In this document: positions 25,814 through 35,204 of the stretch, piece by piece | Numbering within the stretch: the first letter of the stretch is position 1 | Layout: each line of letters begins with the position of its first letter | NCBI RefSeq assembly: GCF_000318095.2 | Contig: NZ_KB290705.1 | Span: 59,369-123,368 of the forward strand | Origin: Alloprevotella sp. oral taxon 473 str. F0040 | GTDB lineage: Bacteria > Bacteroidota > Bacteroidia > Bacteroidales > Bacteroidaceae | Reading direction: 5' to 3' | Length of the DNA stretch: 64,000 nt | Translations under genes and position numbers: made by a program | The notes under the pieces: model-generated | Databases searched by the model: none | What the model was told of the DNA's origin: nothing | The model's input: the letters and a program-made list of their open reading frames with translations, nothing else

Positions 25814-26806
25814 ATGTCTTCTCTCTCTTCTATCCCTTATTTTGGTGAATCTCTCTCGCTCATTGTGGCCACCATGTGGACCGCCAGTGCGCTGTTTAGT
25901 GAGGTGGCGACGAAACGCTTGGGAGCAAGTGTGGTGAATGTTTGGCGCATGATTCTGAGCATGTCGATGATTGCTGCGTTGCTCTTTGCCTTCACTGGTA
26001 GTCCGCTTCCCCCTCCTGCTTCAGCCACCACATGGACATGGCTCTTGCTCTCAGGGATGGTGGGTTATGTGTTTGGCGACTATTGTTTGTTCAATGCCTA
26101 TCACCTCATAGGTTCACGCTTTGCACAGCTGTTTATGACCATTTCTCCAGCCACGGCGGCCATAGCAGGATGGTTGTTTATGGGGCAAACAATTTCACCA
26201 CTCGGCATTGTGGGCATGACGGTCACTAGCTTAGGCATCGCTCTCTCTATTCTCGGAAAAGCCGACAAAGATGCTGCCGACCATCAGAAAAGAAAACGCG
26301 TGGAACTGCGCCTCCCCTTGCGAGGAGTGCTCTATGGATTAGGGGCAGGTGTGGGACAAGGACTGGGTTTGGTGCTCTCAGCCAAAGGTCTTTATCATTA
26401 CGATTTGAGCCTGCAATCCTTATCTCTGTCGTCTGAACAACTCGACACTTACAAAATGCTCTTGCCCTTCGCAGCTACTTTCATGCGTGGCGTAGCAGGG
26501 CTAGTGGGATTCACCTTCGTTCTGGCTTTGGCACGTAAGACTCAGCAGTTCACCGCTAGTCTTCGCGATGGGCGTGGCTTGAGCATCCTCTCTTGCGCCG
26601 TAGTTTTTGGACCATTTGTGGGAGTTTCTCTCTCGCTCATGGCCACACGCTACACATCTGTTGGAGTGGGCATGACACTCATGTCGCTCAGTCCGATTTT
26701 GATACTCGCACCTGCCCATTGGATATTCGGACAGCGCATCGCCACACAAGAGATTATCGGTGCTTGTGTGAGCGTCCTAGGCGTGTCTTTGTTCTTCATC
26801 GGTTAG
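25814..26806 (+). CDS. EamA/DMT-superfamily transporter
   Basis: 330-aa inner-membrane protein with about ten hydrophobic segments in two EamA repeats; each ends in a conserved G-x-x-L/V-x-x-x-G-(I/V)-x-L pattern (IVGMTVTSLGIALSIL and EIIGACVSVLGVSLFFIG). A charged loop (ADKDAADHQKRKRVE) separates the halves. Members export amino acids, nucleobases or other metabolites; the substrate is unknown. Confidence 0.87.
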   Translation: MSSLSSIPYFGESLSLIVATMWTASALFSEVATKRLGASVVNVWRMILSMSMIAALLFAFTGSPLPPPASATTWTWLLLSGMVGYVFGDYCLFNAYHLIGSRFAQLFMTISPATAAIAGWLFMGQTISPLGIVGMTVTSLGIALSILGKADKDAADHQKRKRVELRLPLRGVLYGLGAGVGQGLGLVLSAKGLYHYDLSLQSLSLSSEQLDTYKMLLPFAATFMRGVAGLVGFTFVLALARKTQQFTASLRDGRGLSILSCAVVFGPFVGVSLSLMATRYTSVGVGMTLMSLSPILILAPAHWIFGQRIATQEIIGACVSVLGVSLFFIG

Positions 26807-26879
26807 CTGCTAGAGGCTTTAACGCACCATCATACCATTATATATTAGTCAACATCCTTCTCAACATAACTCTCGTGTC

Positions 26880-28205
26880 ATGAATCTTACCCATTATCTC
26901 GTAGCGGCGCTCTATTGCTCTTCATTAGTTGCCCAGGCACAAGAACTCTCTCTGCAAGAAGTGCCTGCTGCTCAACGCTATATTTGGAACTCTTGGCAGC
27001 AACAAGTGAAATGCTCTACTTCAGCTTTCTCGATTTTTCAACAAGCCACGCTTCCTTCGCTCAGGCAGCCTACGACACAAAGTCAGCTTCTTCCTAGTCA
27101 ATTAGAAGAACATGCAGAACTCCAATTCTACGTTGGCACCAAAGGTGAACAACCTAAGAGTGGTTATCCCCTCTTTCTCTATTTGCATGGTAGTGGTCAG
27201 GCTGAGCAGGAATGGACTACTGGACTGAGTTTGTCGCAAGGATTTGATGATGCGCCTTCTACCTATGTGGTTCCTAAGATGCCTAATCCCACTGGAGAGT
27301 GGTATCGCTGGTATCAACAGTCTAAACAATGGGCTTGGGAGGAAATGTTGCAGCAAGCCATGGCTTCTCCCAACATTGATCCCAACCGCATCTATGTATT
27401 TGGTATCTCCGAAGGGGGCTATGGTTCGCAGCGATTAGCTTCTTATTATGCTGACTATTGGGCTGGTGCAGGTCCAATGGCTGGAGGAGAACCTTTGCGA
27501 AATGCGCCTGCGGAGAACTGTCAGCACATTGCTTTTTCTCTTCTCACGGGTAGTCAAGACTATGGTTTTGGACGCAACCAAATTACAATGGTAGCTAAGG
27601 AGGTGTTCGACCAACTCGAACAACAATATCCTAATACATTTAAGCACCGCATCGAGCTGCAACAAGGGCGTGGTCACGGCATTAACTATAATCCGACCAC
27701 AAGTTGGCTGAAAGAGTATCGCAGAAATCCTCGTCCCCAAGAATTCCTTTGGGAGAACTTCCCAATGGGTGGTCGCTATCGCAGTGGGTTCTACAACCTT
27801 CGTGTGGACGAATCGCCGAAGTTGCCCGAAGTTGCCGCCACTAGCCCTGGTGCAACCAATGACTATGACGGAAGATCCAACCGCTATTTCCATCATCTGA
27901 GCATGGCAAACAATGAGGTGCGCCTTACCGTAAAAGAAGTGACGTATACGGTGACGGAAAATGTGCCTGGAACGAGCATTCCGATGAAGTTTAATCGCAC
28001 TTATTCTCCAGCAAAGTCGGGCACTTACACCATTTTTTTGGACAACACTTTGGTGAACCTTGCACAGCCTGTGAAGGTGTGGGTAAATGGCAAGAAGGTG
28101 TTTGAAGGCACCGTGAAATGCGATGCAAAGAACATCCGCGAAAGCCTTGAGCTTTTCCACGATCCTGAAAGATTGTTCCCTGCTGCAGTGCAAGTTAAAC
28201 TCTAA
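26880..28205 (+). CDS. Secreted alpha/beta-hydrolase esterase
   Basis: 441 aa. The short hydrophobic N-terminus (LVAALYCSSLVAQAQ) is a signal peptide. The hydrolase core has YLHGSGQ (oxyanion), the nucleophile elbow GISEGGYG and GRGHGINY as the likely His. It resembles PHB-depolymerase-like or feruloyl-esterase-like proteins of Bacteroidetes. The last 150 residues form a beta-rich C-terminal domain (VRLTVKEVTYTVTENVPGT..., TYTIFLDNTLV). No T9SS tail. The GSCFA gene starts 4 bp after the stop, so the two form an operon. Confidence 0.8.
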   Translation: MNLTHYLVAALYCSSLVAQAQELSLQEVPAAQRYIWNSWQQQVKCSTSAFSIFQQATLPSLRQPTTQSQLLPSQLEEHAELQFYVGTKGEQPKSGYPLFLYLHGSGQAEQEWTTGLSLSQGFDDAPSTYVVPKMPNPTGEWYRWYQQSKQWAWEEMLQQAMASPNIDPNRIYVFGISEGGYGSQRLASYYADYWAGAGPMAGGEPLRNAPAENCQHIAFSLLTGSQDYGFGRNQITMVAKEVFDQLEQQYPNTFKHRIELQQGRGHGINYNPTTSWLKEYRRNPRPQEFLWENFPMGGRYRSGFYNLRVDESPKLPEVAATSPGATNDYDGRSNRYFHHLSMANNEVRLTVKEVTYTVTENVPGTSIPMKFNRTYSPAKSGTYTIFLDNTLVNLAQPVKVWVNGKKVFEGTVKCDAKNIRESLELFHDPERLFPAAVQVKL

Positions 28206-28208
28206 ATC

Positions 28209-29456
28209 GTGATGAGATTTTCCACACCGATTGAGATTTCTCCTCTTTCCTTCCAACTGACACCACAGTCACGCATCGTTGTGCTTGGTTCTTGTTTTGC
28301 CGAGCACATCGGGCAGCGGTTGGCGCACGCGCTTCCTCCTGGCAGTGTGTGTGTCAATCCGTTTGGCGTGCTCTACCACCCCATGGTTTTGGCGCGCGCC
28401 TTGGCGATGATAGCCTTTGCACCTGATCTTCCCGAAGATGTTTTCTTTGAAGGGCGTGATGGACTTTGGCATAGTTGGTGGCACTCTGGAGCTTTTACAG
28501 CTCCCACTCAGGAAGGGTGCATACGCCAAGCGGAAGAGGCTTTGAAAGAAGCACAAGCGGTGTTGGAAAAGGCTGATTTACTCATTCTCACCCTCAGTAC
28601 GGACCATGGGTATTATCTCAAAGAAACACTCAGCTGCGGCAGTTTGGTGGCAAACTGTCATAAGATGCCCAGTAAGATGTTTGAAGAGAAAGTCACTTCT
28701 TTAGACCAATCTATCAGTGTGTGGGAGTCGTTGTTGCCTCTCATCAAGGCTAAGTTTCCGCAACTCCATCTCCTTTGGACCGTTAGCCCTTATCGTTACG
28801 CCAAACATGGGATGCACGAATCGCAACTCTCGAAAGCTCGCCTACACCTCACGATTGACCATCTCATACACTCCAAAGTAGCGAACGCAAATTCTCTTCA
28901 CCAAGAGAACGAATTGATGGGTCTTATGGATAAGTCAATGCTGTGCAAGAAAATCTCGGAGAGTTTTGCTAAAAACTCGGAGATTTTTGGAAACTGCTCG
29001 GAGTTTTTTGAAAAAATGTCGGAGAACTTATTGAAAAAGTCCGAAATTTCTTCTTCAAACATAGGAAGAGACCAAGAAGATAGCTTACCCTCCATGCAAA
29101 AAGCTGCAGAGGAGAGTTCAGATGTAGTTACATCTTCCCTCGCCTCTACTTGCGACACTTGGCAACACTACTATCCAGCTTATGAAATTCTTCTCGATGA
29201 ACTTCGAGATTATCGTTTCTTTGCCCCCGACATGCTCCACCCTTCTGAACAAGCAGTGGATTACATTTGGGAAAAATTCCGTTTAGCCGCTTTTTCTCCA
29301 GAATTGCAGGACTGCGCATCACAACTTTATTCAATTCGGCAAGCTCTTTCTCACCGCCCGCTTCACCCCGAAAGTGAAGATTATCGGCTTTTTTATACAC
29401 AAACACAACAGAGAATTGAGAAGTTCGCTCAGAGGTTTGGTTTTATCCCCAAATAA
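28209..29456 (+). CDS. GSCFA-domain protein with an in-frame 21-bp repeat insert
   Basis: Begins with the family signature VVLGSCFAEHIGQRL and NPFGVLYHP, and continues with LSTDHGYY, WTVSPYRYAKHGMHESQLSKA and a late YDxxxD-type block (YPAYEILLDELRDYRF). The family is an SGNH-hydrolase-like Bacteroidetes protein of unknown substrate. At 415 aa it is much longer than I would expect because of an insert around residues 225-315. Residues 248-282 are five heptads, K-x-S-E-x-F-x, encoded by five 21-bp units of the same repeat family found in intergenic DNA at 5530 and 13518. It is translationally close to the esterase gene. Confidence 0.85.
   Translation: MMRFSTPIEISPLSFQLTPQSRIVVLGSCFAEHIGQRLAHALPPGSVCVNPFGVLYHPMVLARALAMIAFAPDLPEDVFFEGRDGLWHSWWHSGAFTAPTQEGCIRQAEEALKEAQAVLEKADLLILTLSTDHGYYLKETLSCGSLVANCHKMPSKMFEEKVTSLDQSISVWESLLPLIKAKFPQLHLLWTVSPYRYAKHGMHESQLSKARLHLTIDHLIHSKVANANSLHQENELMGLMDKSMLCKKISESFAKNSEIFGNCSEFFEKMSENLLKKSEISSSNIGRDQEDSLPSMQKAAEESSDVVTSSLASTCDTWQHYYPAYEILLDELRDYRFFAPDMLHPSEQAVDYIWEKFRLAAFSPELQDCASQLYSIRQALSHRPLHPESEDYRLFYTQTQQRIEKFAQRFGFIPK
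28950..29054 (+). repeat. 21-bp tandem repeat array, family 1, inside a coding sequence
   Basis: Five exact 21-bp units start at 28950, 28971, 28992, 29013 and 29034, each holding tcgga or tccga near its start. In the GSCFA reading frame they encode KISESFA, KNSEIFG, NCSEFFE, KMSENLL and KKSEISS. Confidence 0.85.
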
Positions 29457-29488
29457 AGACCAAAGAACGCCCCAAAAGACACAAAAAA

Positions 29489-29535
29489 GAGAGGATATAT
29501 TGCACTTTTCTATCAGAAGAGCAATATATCCTCTC
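29489..29535 (+). terminator. Terminator after the GSCFA gene
   Basis: 15-bp perfect stem (29489-29503 and 29521-29535), 17-nt loop, followed by attttgtc. Confidence 0.75.
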
Positions 29536-29735
29536 ATTTTGTCATCTCCATCTACGACTAAGCACTTCTAAAAGGTCGGAATCTCATGACACTAAAAAGC
29601 AAGAAAATTCAGAAAAAATGCAACCACTGATTAAGAAACGCTCATCGTTCTATATAACAATAAGTTAGCAACGAACTAACACCTCCATTTTTACTCTTTT
29701 TCGAAGCCTTGAGTCTAAAAAAAAATTGCAGAACA

Positions 29736-29767
29736 TTTGGAAGTAAGATTCTTTATCCGTATCTTCG
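29736..29767 (+). promoter_or_regulatory. Promoter of the SusC/SusD locus
   Basis: TTTG (29736-29739), 20-bp spacer, TATCTTCG (29760-29767), one mismatch to the -7 consensus. The leader would be about 106 nt to the ATG at 29877. Confidence 0.6.
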
Positions 29768-29876
29768 CTATACAAAAATGCTTACTGAACTTAGCAAAAT
29801 TGCATACAAAATTCAAAATATCAATCTTTCCTGCATATAAATACGGCAGAGAATTTAAAAATAAATACAACATGCT

Positions 29877-32800
29877 ATGATTAAGCCTATGCTATCTGTG
29901 AGAGCTATGCTCTTGATTGCAATGCTGACTGGTGGGGCAGGTGCCTTTGTCCCCACTACGCTTCATGCAGCTACTTCAAGTGTACAACAGAAATCCGTTG
30001 TTAAAGGACGGGTAATTGATGCTACAGGCGAACCTGCTGTAGGTGCTTATGTCATCGTTGTAGGTGCCGGCATCGGTACGACTACCGAGCTGAATGGTTC
30101 ATTCACGATTAAGAATGTCAAGCCCGGTGCTACTATCAAAGTCTCGCTTATCGGTTACAAGTCGCAAACGGTGAAATGGGATGGTACCTCAGAACTTAAC
30201 TTTACCCTTGAGGAAGAAACCTCCAACCTCAATGAGGTGGTTGTTACAGCCATGGGTATCACCCGCAAAGCAAGTTCTCTGACTTATTCCACGCAATTGC
30301 TACGTTCAGATGAATTGATGAAGGTGCAAGACCCGAACTTGGTAAACAGTATCGAGGGTAAAATTTCGGGTGTGACCATCACTCCTTCTGCTGGTGGTGC
30401 TGGTGGTGCTTCTAAAATCACACTTCGTGGTAATAAGTCTATCCTTGGTAACAACGCTCCTCTCATTGTGGTGGACGGTGTGCCTATGACCAACAACATT
30501 CGTGGTCAAATCTCTGGAACAGGATTCGCAGCTGAAGGTAGAACAGAAGGCTCTGACCCTCTCTCTATGATTAACCCTGATGACATCGAATCGATGAACA
30601 TCTTGAAGGGTGCCAATGCTGCTGCTCTTTATGGTTCTGCCGCTGCAAATGGTGTTGTAATGATTACAACGAAGAAAGGTAAGGAAGGTAAACTCGATGT
30701 AAACTTTACTTCTAATGTGACCTTCGACACCCCATTGCTCACTCCTCAGATTCAAAATGTATATGGTGGTTATGACGGAAACGCCCTAAATGTACATAGC
30801 TGGGGTAAGAAGCTGAGTGGTGAGGGTGGTGGTTACAAAATCCACGTTCCTAATGGTGGCGATATCCAAGGTAATGGTCGTGATGTATATCTGCGCAACT
30901 CTGCTGCGGATGATATGAAAAACTTCTTCCGCACTGGTTTTACCACCAATAACTCTGCCTCTCTCTCTGGCGGCACGGAAAAGGTACGCACCTATTTCTC
31001 TTTCGCTAATTCGCACTCTGCAGGTATGATTGAAAGCAATACCTATAATCGTAATACTATTGCTTTCCGTCAAAACTATAAATTGTGGGAACGCGTATCA
31101 ATTGATGCGAATGCCAACTACGTACAAACTAAAACACGTAACCGTGTGGGTGGTGGTGTAGCTGGTAACCCTCTATATGACCTTTATACCATGCCTCGCG
31201 ATGTAGACTTCGGATACTATCGCAACAATTACGTTGGTGAAGGTAAGTGGCTCTCACAACGACAAAACTACTACAAACTTCTCAACGGAAGCTACACTGC
31301 TACACAAGGCCAAGCAGAACTGTCTGGTCCAATGCAAAACTGGGCATTCCAATCTCCTGGTAAAAACAACCCCTATTGGTTGCTCAGACAGAATAGTGGT
31401 GTCAATCGCGAAGACCGCTTCTATGGTTCATTGCAAGGTAAGGTTGATATCTATGATGGCCTAGCTTTCCAAGCTCGTGTCTCACTAGATCATACGAAGT
31501 ACAATTCTGAATCTAAGCGATATGCTACGACTTGGGATCCTGCTTCTATGAATGCTTATGGTCGTTACTGGTTGACCAACAGTCGCTCTAGCGAGATTTA
31601 TACAGACTACTTGCTTTCTTACAACAAACAAATCCAAGATTGGAGCGTTTCTACCACTGCTGGATGGGTGGGCCACGTCATCAAAGGCGAAACTACTTCA
31701 ACTGATGCTACAGCTACGTTTGACATGACCAAGAATGGTATCATGACGGAGCTACCTACAACCATCAACCACTTTGAGCCCAATGCTGGTGGTGCAAGCG
31801 TTACCAACAAGTCTAGAAGCAGTAACTGGGACAAGGCAGCCCTTTTCACTACTCAGTTTGGATGGAAAGAGCGTGTTTACTTTGACGCTTCTTATCGTCA
31901 TGACTGGTATCGCACCTTTCGCCAATTCTCATATCTTGGAACGAAGGATAACTATGGTTATTTCGGATTTGGTGCTAATGCCATCATCTCTGAGCTACTC
32001 AACATGAAGAACGAATACATCAAGTATCGTTTGAGCTACTCAGAAGTAGGTAACTCTATTCCTAACGTGGTGATGAATGCCGTTTCCTACGATCCTCGCA
32101 CAGGTACTTACACCGTAGGTGGCAGCAACTCTTTCGATCCTATTCCAGAGAAAACAAAGTCATTTGAGACGGGGCTTGAAATGCAATTCTTCAACAACCG
32201 ACTCAACGTTGACGTTACTTACTATAACTCTGCCATGCACAACCTCTATCTCAATGTGCGCGGTACAAATGGAAAGTCCCAACCTGTCAACTCTGGACGT
32301 ATTCGCAACCAAGGTATCGAAACTACCTTTGGATACGACTGGCAAAATGTTCTCCCAGGTCTCCGTTGGAAGACTAGCGTGAACTTCTCTTATAACTTCA
32401 ACAAGATTGAACGCACTTATCGTGACAAGAATGGTTTCAGTCAAGATTTGCCACTTGATATCGCCAATGGTCTGCAGTTGAAGTACATCGAAGGTCAGAA
32501 GTATGGTAACGTATACGCAAGTGACTATACACGCTGGGCAACTGACGTATACCAAACTGATGAGGAAAAAGCCAAGAATATATACAACACGGAAGGCAAT
32601 GGTAAACTAGTCCACAAAGCTGGTGACATCTTCGTCAATAGCAATGGTACTCCTTCTTTTGATGGAAACACCAAAACTATTTCCAACTCTGGACGTGTAT
32701 TAACCAAACCTGGACGTAAATATGGTCGTTTCTTGGGAAATATGAACTCAGACGTTCAACTCTCTTGGAGCAACACATTCTTCTATAAGAACTTCTCGCT

Positions 32801-33272
32801 CTACCTTTTAATCAATGGTCGCATCGGTGGTAAGGTGATTTCACTCACAGAAAGCTATCTCGATCGTTTAGGCCTTTCTGAGCGCACCGCTAAAGCACGC
32901 CTCAAGGCTGAAAAGGAAGGCATCAAAACTGCTAATGGAGCACCTGGCATGTACATCAATGATGGTCGCGACATCGTACCTATCAAGGAATACTATGAGG
33001 CCATCGGTACAAACGATGCTTCAAGCTATGTTTACAATGCCACAAACTTCCGTGTACGTGAACTTTCATTAGGCTACACTTGGCGTAATTTGTTTGGTGA
33101 AAACAAGAACTTGAGCGTTTCTGCAGTTGCGCGTAACCTCTTCTTCATCTACAAAGATGCACCAGTAGATCCAGATATCTCACTCTCAACTGGTAATGGA
33201 TTGAATGGATTCGAAATGTTCAATATGCCTTCAGCACGTTCTTTCGGCTTCAATGTGAAACTCAATTTCTAA
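29877..33272 (+). CDS. SusC-like TonB-dependent outer-membrane transporter
   Basis: 1,131 aa. Signal peptide (about residues 1-31, ending LHAATS). Then a carboxypeptidase-regulatory-like domain (VVKGRVIDATGEPAVGAY ... LNGSFTIKNVKPG), a plug domain beginning LNEVVVTAMGI and containing LRGNKSILGNNAPLIVVDGV (the SusC/RagA DGVP signature), and a long beta-barrel ending in an aromatic residue (VKLNF). It imports oligosaccharides across the outer membrane using TonB energy, as the partner of the SusD protein 12 bp downstream. Given the GH85 gene next, N-glycan fragments are the likely cargo. Confidence 0.95.
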   Translation: MIKPMLSVRAMLLIAMLTGGAGAFVPTTLHAATSSVQQKSVVKGRVIDATGEPAVGAYVIVVGAGIGTTTELNGSFTIKNVKPGATIKVSLIGYKSQTVKWDGTSELNFTLEEETSNLNEVVVTAMGITRKASSLTYSTQLLRSDELMKVQDPNLVNSIEGKISGVTITPSAGGAGGASKITLRGNKSILGNNAPLIVVDGVPMTNNIRGQISGTGFAAEGRTEGSDPLSMINPDDIESMNILKGANAAALYGSAAANGVVMITTKKGKEGKLDVNFTSNVTFDTPLLTPQIQNVYGGYDGNALNVHSWGKKLSGEGGGYKIHVPNGGDIQGNGRDVYLRNSAADDMKNFFRTGFTTNNSASLSGGTEKVRTYFSFANSHSAGMIESNTYNRNTIAFRQNYKLWERVSIDANANYVQTKTRNRVGGGVAGNPLYDLYTMPRDVDFGYYRNNYVGEGKWLSQRQNYYKLLNGSYTATQGQAELSGPMQNWAFQSPGKNNPYWLLRQNSGVNREDRFYGSLQGKVDIYDGLAFQARVSLDHTKYNSESKRYATTWDPASMNAYGRYWLTNSRSSEIYTDYLLSYNKQIQDWSVSTTAGWVGHVIKGETTSTDATATFDMTKNGIMTELPTTINHFEPNAGGASVTNKSRSSNWDKAALFTTQFGWKERVYFDASYRHDWYRTFRQFSYLGTKDNYGYFGFGANAIISELLNMKNEYIKYRLSYSEVGNSIPNVVMNAVSYDPRTGTYTVGGSNSFDPIPEKTKSFETGLEMQFFNNRLNVDVTYYNSAMHNLYLNVRGTNGKSQPVNSGRIRNQGIETTFGYDWQNVLPGLRWKTSVNFSYNFNKIERTYRDKNGFSQDLPLDIANGLQLKYIEGQKYGNVYASDYTRWATDVYQTDEEKAKNIYNTEGNGKLVHKAGDIFVNSNGTPSFDGNTKTISNSGRVLTKPGRKYGRFLGNMNSDVQLSWSNTFFYKNFSLYLLINGRIGGKVISLTESYLDRLGLSERTAKARLKAEKEGIKTANGAPGMYINDGRDIVPIKEYYEAIGTNDASSYVYNATNFRVRELSLGYTWRNLFGENKNLSVSAVARNLFFIYKDAPVDPDISLSTGNGLNGFEMFNMPSARSFGFNVKLNF

Positions 33273-33284
33273 TCTTCGACGATC

Positions 33285-35075
33285 ATGAAACTTAATTTAT
33301 ATTTTGCCTCTGCTCTCATGTTAGGAGCTTGCAGCCTGCAATCCTGCTTGGATTATGACAATCCTGGTGCAGAGTTCAATTCATTGCAAACGCAAGAAAG
33401 CCCTGAGAAGCACCAAGGTAATGTAGACAAGATAGACTTCTCAAAACTTGCCACTCAAGAGGAAGTAGCAGAAGCACTCGAAGCACTAAAAATCAACTTG
33501 GGACAGAGCAAAACTGCTCAGTATTACTTGAGAGGGGGTAAAGATGGTAAAACACCTGCCGCTCACGCCTATCAGTTCCAATACAACTTGGGTATTGATG
33601 CTTATGCGCAGTATCTCGTGGTTCCTCACAAGGACTTCCCTTACAGCAACACGACATTGACTTCTTCTTATAACATCTCTGAGAAGTTTAATGGTGGGCC
33701 TCATGGAGGATATGGAGGTGCTAAAAATGCACTGATGCCACTCTTGAACCACCCAATGATTGACCGCGTGCCAGAGCTGAAAGCAATCAACCTGCTTTAC
33801 TATTGTCTTGCAGCACAAGAAAGAGCAGACCTTTCAGGACCTTTCAGTTATTTGGAAGATAAGCAGAATTCAGAAAATCCTACGATTTATAATGACCTGC
33901 CCACCATCTATAATGGTATCGTGAGCAATCTTAATACGATTGTGGCATGCCTCAAGAATTATGAGACACGTCCTGATTGGTACAAACAAGAGATAGCAAA
34001 AGCGCTCAACCAATATAATGTTACAAGTCGTGCTAAGCTCATGGGTAAGCCAGGAATTGAAAGCTATATCGCTTTGGCTAACTCACTTAAACTTCGTATG
34101 GCTATGCACATTGTCAAAGTAAATCCTACATTGGCTAAGCAATGGGCAGAAGAAGCTGTAGCTTCGGGTGTGGTAGAACGTGTAGAAGATCAACAAGGTA
34201 TTTTCCAATTGATCAGCGGTTTCTCACATCCTCTCGTAGAACTAGCCAACAGCTGGAACGACACTCGTATGAGCGCATCATTCGAAAGTCTCCTGATGAG
34301 TTTGGATCACCCCATGACCAAGTACTTCTGGAAAAAGAACAGCTTGGACATCAAGAACCCTCGCACGGGTGAAGTTCTTGAGAAAGACCAACGCATCGTC
34401 GGTATCCGTACGGGGACTCGCGTAAAGGATGGTCAATCTCCTGAAAGCAATGAATACGAGCGTTATTCTTCGTTCAATTCAGATCCTATTGCAGAAGCTC
34501 CTCTCTACTTCGTCAAGTATGCAGAAGTTTGCTTCTTGCGTGCTGAAGGTGCACTACGTGGTTGGAACATGGGAGGCACAGCCGAACATTTCTACAACGA
34601 AGGTGTCCGTCACAGCTACTTTGAAGACCCAGAAAACTTGAATTATTCTGAATTCCCACAATACATTGACGAATATCTCAAGAAGGAACAGCCAACTCCC
34701 TACGTACAAAAGGATCCTATGGGAGGTGAAGACTGGGCATCAGTCACCAAGATTGGTGTGAAGTGGAACGAAGCTGATGATCGTGAAGTGAAACTCGAAA
34801 AGATTATCACTCAAAAGTACATCGCACTCTTCCCACTCTCTACTGAAGCTTGGGCAGAGCTTCGCCGCACAGGCTATCCTAAGCTCTTCCCAGTCCTCAA
34901 TCCTGAGGATGGTGATGGAACACTAGATTATGGCGACATCATCCGTCGTGTACCCTGGTTGCCCACAGATCCACAAGGCCAAGCCATTGTTGACCGCAGT
35001 GGATTGCATGCTCTTGGTGGAGCAGACTTCCAAGGCACTAGACTCTGGTGGGACGTACCTGGTCCAAACTTCTAA
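33285..35075 (+). CDS. SusD/RagB-family outer-membrane lipoprotein
   Basis: 596 aa. Lipobox LGACSLQSC near residue 21 gives a lipid-anchored protein. Helical TPR-like scaffold typical of the large SusD-like subfamily: RVPELKAINLLYYCLAAQ, LMGKPGIESYIALANSLKLR with RMAMHIVKVNP, and YFVKYAEVCFLRAEGALRGW, ending with the conserved TEAWAELRRTGYPKLFPV block. It binds glycans at the cell surface and forms the lid over SusC. It is co-transcribed with the SusC gene (12-bp gap); a terminator follows at 35113. Confidence 0.94.
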   Translation: MKLNLYFASALMLGACSLQSCLDYDNPGAEFNSLQTQESPEKHQGNVDKIDFSKLATQEEVAEALEALKINLGQSKTAQYYLRGGKDGKTPAAHAYQFQYNLGIDAYAQYLVVPHKDFPYSNTTLTSSYNISEKFNGGPHGGYGGAKNALMPLLNHPMIDRVPELKAINLLYYCLAAQERADLSGPFSYLEDKQNSENPTIYNDLPTIYNGIVSNLNTIVACLKNYETRPDWYKQEIAKALNQYNVTSRAKLMGKPGIESYIALANSLKLRMAMHIVKVNPTLAKQWAEEAVASGVVERVEDQQGIFQLISGFSHPLVELANSWNDTRMSASFESLLMSLDHPMTKYFWKKNSLDIKNPRTGEVLEKDQRIVGIRTGTRVKDGQSPESNEYERYSSFNSDPIAEAPLYFVKYAEVCFLRAEGALRGWNMGGTAEHFYNEGVRHSYFEDPENLNYSEFPQYIDEYLKKEQPTPYVQKDPMGGEDWASVTKIGVKWNEADDREVKLEKIITQKYIALFPLSTEAWAELRRTGYPKLFPVLNPEDGDGTLDYGDIIRRVPWLPTDPQGQAIVDRSGLHALGGADFQGTRLWWDVPGPNF

Positions 35076-35112
35076 CATAAACACTCTGGATCTATAATTT
35101 TCTAAAGTGGAT

Positions 35113-35151
35113 AAGAGGGGAATTTTATAATCTCCTTAGAATTCCCCTCTT
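35113..35151 (+). terminator. Terminator after the SusD gene
   Basis: 12-bp perfect stem (35113-35124 and 35140-35151) followed by tttccc. The stem sequence aagaggggaatt resembles the one at 47170. Confidence 0.75.
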
Positions 35152-35204
35152 TTCCCATTTGAGATATAATCCTATTATTCCCAACTAACACTTTAATTAT
35201 TATC

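Larger units (their letters stand above)
29457..29876. other. Intergenic region before the SusC gene
   Basis: Contains the GSCFA terminator (29489-29535) and the susC-like promoter (29736-29767). The rest is AT-rich with no other feature. Confidence 0.6.
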
